Shown one piece after another: positions 63,001-64,000 of a stretch of 64,000 nt of DNA. How positions within the stretch are numbered: position 1 is the first letter of the stretch; every line of letters begins with the position of its first letter. Position numbers and translations under genes: made by a program. The notes below the pieces were generated by a model, which had not been told where the DNA came from, did not search any database, and was given only the letters and a program-made list of their open reading frames with translations. The DNA is from Paramecium sonneborni (Eukaryota; Ciliophora; Oligohymenophorea; Peniculida; Parameciidae): positions 124,001 to 188,000 of the forward strand of contig CAJJDN010000178.1 of assembly GCA_905182985.1 (NCBI GenBank), given 5' to 3'.

Positions 63001-64000
63001 GTGATCTAAGTCATTCAAAATTAGAAAATGTAGAAATAAATTCATGCAATCTTAATTTTGCTGATTTATCAAATGTAAAATGGTTGAATGTTATATGTAA
63101 TGAGAAACCATTTCTATAAGGACACAAAAAAAGAGTCACTGAAGTAAAATTTTCATAGGATGGTTAATATATCGTATCAGCAGGAGAAGAAAACGAAATA
63201 AAATTATGGAATGCAGAATCCTTTAAATATATTTAAGATTTAGAAGGACATACAGGTCCAATCAATTCTTTATCATTTTCATCAGATTCTTCAATACTTT
63301 TGTCTGGTAGTGATGATCTTACTATTAGAAAATGGAATTTAAAAGATGCTAAAGATCCTCAAATAAAAATTAAAAGTGAAATCTTAGTTTAACTGGAAAG
63401 TGAAATCTTACAAATATAATTATCTAAAGACTAAAAAAAATTATATGTATTAGATAAAAAAGGGCTTTTTTAAATTTTGACTCTATAAAAAGATGATTTA
63501 AGTTTCATTGATAATTATGTTTTCAAAATAGAAAAAGCTTAAATGGAGTTATTTGCATTAAATCCAATAGAACCTATAGTTGCTATTGCATATGAAAATG
63601 ATGAAATTGAATTGATAAATTATTCATCAAAATAGTAAGAAATACTTAAAACTTTTATTAATCATATTAAGGCTGAAATACTAAATATGTTATTTAGTCC
63701 AGATGGAAATTATCTTGCTATATCAACAGGAAAAAGCGTTTTAGTTTGGGATATTAAAAAAAGTACAAATTAATTTATAAGTGAATTTAATTTCAATTAT
63801 ATTGAACTAAAAAAAATATAATTTGATTAGAATAGCGAATATTTAATTTTTATTACCGGTAGTTTTGTATTTAAGTAAGAAATAAAATAATAAAAAATCG
63901 AAAACTAGGAGAAAAAAGAAATTTGTTTGGAAATTGCAACTGATCAATTTGGAAATTTATTTGCAATCGTATAAGAGAAAAAAATCATCATAAAAGAAGT
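57036..64000 (+). CDS. NACHT-type STAND protein with pentapeptide and WD40 repeats, truncated by the window
   Basis: One frame covers 6,965 bp from the ATG at 57036 to the right edge (2,321 codons) with a single TGA at 58002 (codon 323). Residues 1-1,290 form a long helical N-terminal region with coiled-coil stretches, ending in a low-complexity E-N-K-Q-x-N-Q repeat. The NACHT NTPase follows: Walker A G-N-A-G-S-G-K-S (1329-1336), Walker B I-I-L-I-L-D-S-Y-D-E (Asp1409), sensor-like I-I-T-T-R-K-E, then winged-helix-like sequence and S-F-T-H-K-S-I-Q-E-F-Y-V-A-K-Y. Pentapeptide-like repeats occupy about 1968-2020 (N-T-N-I-S, D-L-S-H-S, N-F-A-D-L-S). WD40 blades begin at about 2028 (GHKKRVTEVKFSQDGQYIVSA, I-K-L-W-N, then GHTGPINSLSFS, I-R-K-W-N) and run off the window. 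STAND proteins are ligand-triggered oligomerising switches. Role here is unknown. Confidence 0.88.
60926..60995 (+). repeat. Imperfect 27-nt repeat in the NACHT gene linker
   Basis: Three imperfect copies of a unit encoding (A/E)-E-N-K-Q-x-N-Q, just ahead of the NACHT Walker A. It is a low-complexity charged linker, and its copy number may vary between alleles or paralogues. Confidence 0.65.

Noticed and set aside
1..64000. Germline (micronuclear) DNA with internal eliminated sequences
   Set aside because: Large genes such as 6111-14137 and 57036-64000 are continuous, and the only interruptions are 21-35 nt GT...AG introns. I saw no TA-bounded inserts breaking exons.
1..64000. tRNA, rRNA, CRISPR, telomere repeats, transposons
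   Set aside because: I found no cloverleaf with a T-loop consensus, rRNA core motif, spaced repeats, telomeric repeats, or transposase or reverse-transcriptase motif. A covariance-model scan would be the decisive test for small RNAs.

Overview
The window is A+T-rich nuclear DNA from a ciliate, most likely a Paramecium or close relative. TAA and TAG run through conserved protein domains as glutamine, and every well-defined gene ends at TGA. About three dozen introns of 21-35 nt (GTA...TAG or AAG) can be placed by restoring frame or conserved sequence. Genes are mostly tightly packed, often 20-100 bp apart, on both strands. All CDS coordinates below span exons plus these tiny introns. Bacterial-style ORFs (standard code) are almost all misleading here.

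Layout. 0-5 kb: an RBR-type E3 fragment, a small unknown gene, alpha-tubulin acetyltransferase, a PB1-ZZ protein and an unknown 278-aa protein. 6.1-14.1 kb: a giant P4-ATPase/guanylyl cyclase fusion, complete over 2,633 aa. 14.2-17.8 kb: proteasome alpha-3, then a scaffold gap and a frameshifted unknown gene. 18-27 kb: a co-oriented run of oxysterol-binding protein, lipin phosphatidate phosphatase, RhoGDI, phospholipid scramblase and a coiled-coil protein, with a ubiquitin-protease relic inside. 27-30 kb: a RING/B-box/polyQ/LRR protein and a coiled-coil protein on the minus strand. 30.3-35.3 kb: a multi-pass membrane protein and serine hydroxymethyltransferase. 37.2-49.6 kb: two large paralogous cysteine-rich membrane proteins pointing away from a central cyclic-nucleotide-binding K+ channel gene. 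51.6-54.3 kb: a CCCH/VWA/alpha-kinase protein. 54.3-57 kb: WD40 pseudogene debris. 57.0 kb to the right edge: a giant NACHT/pentapeptide/WD40 (STAND, NLR-like) gene cut by the window.

Assembly quality matters. Three exact direct repeats (541, 1,230 and 1,020 bp) abut N positions at 15240-15725, 31782 and 36493. They look like unmerged overlapping contig ends rather than biology. Several genes carry single-base frame breaks, two of them in A runs, which look like read errors.

Functional themes: membrane lipid handling (P4-type ATPase domain, scramblase, lipin, ORP), cGMP and cyclic-nucleotide signalling (guanylyl cyclase fusion, CNBD channel), ubiquitin/proteasome parts, and large multidomain signalling proteins (alpha-kinase, STAND). 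The neighbours are ordinary eukaryotic neighbours, not an operon, so shared function between them is only suggestive.
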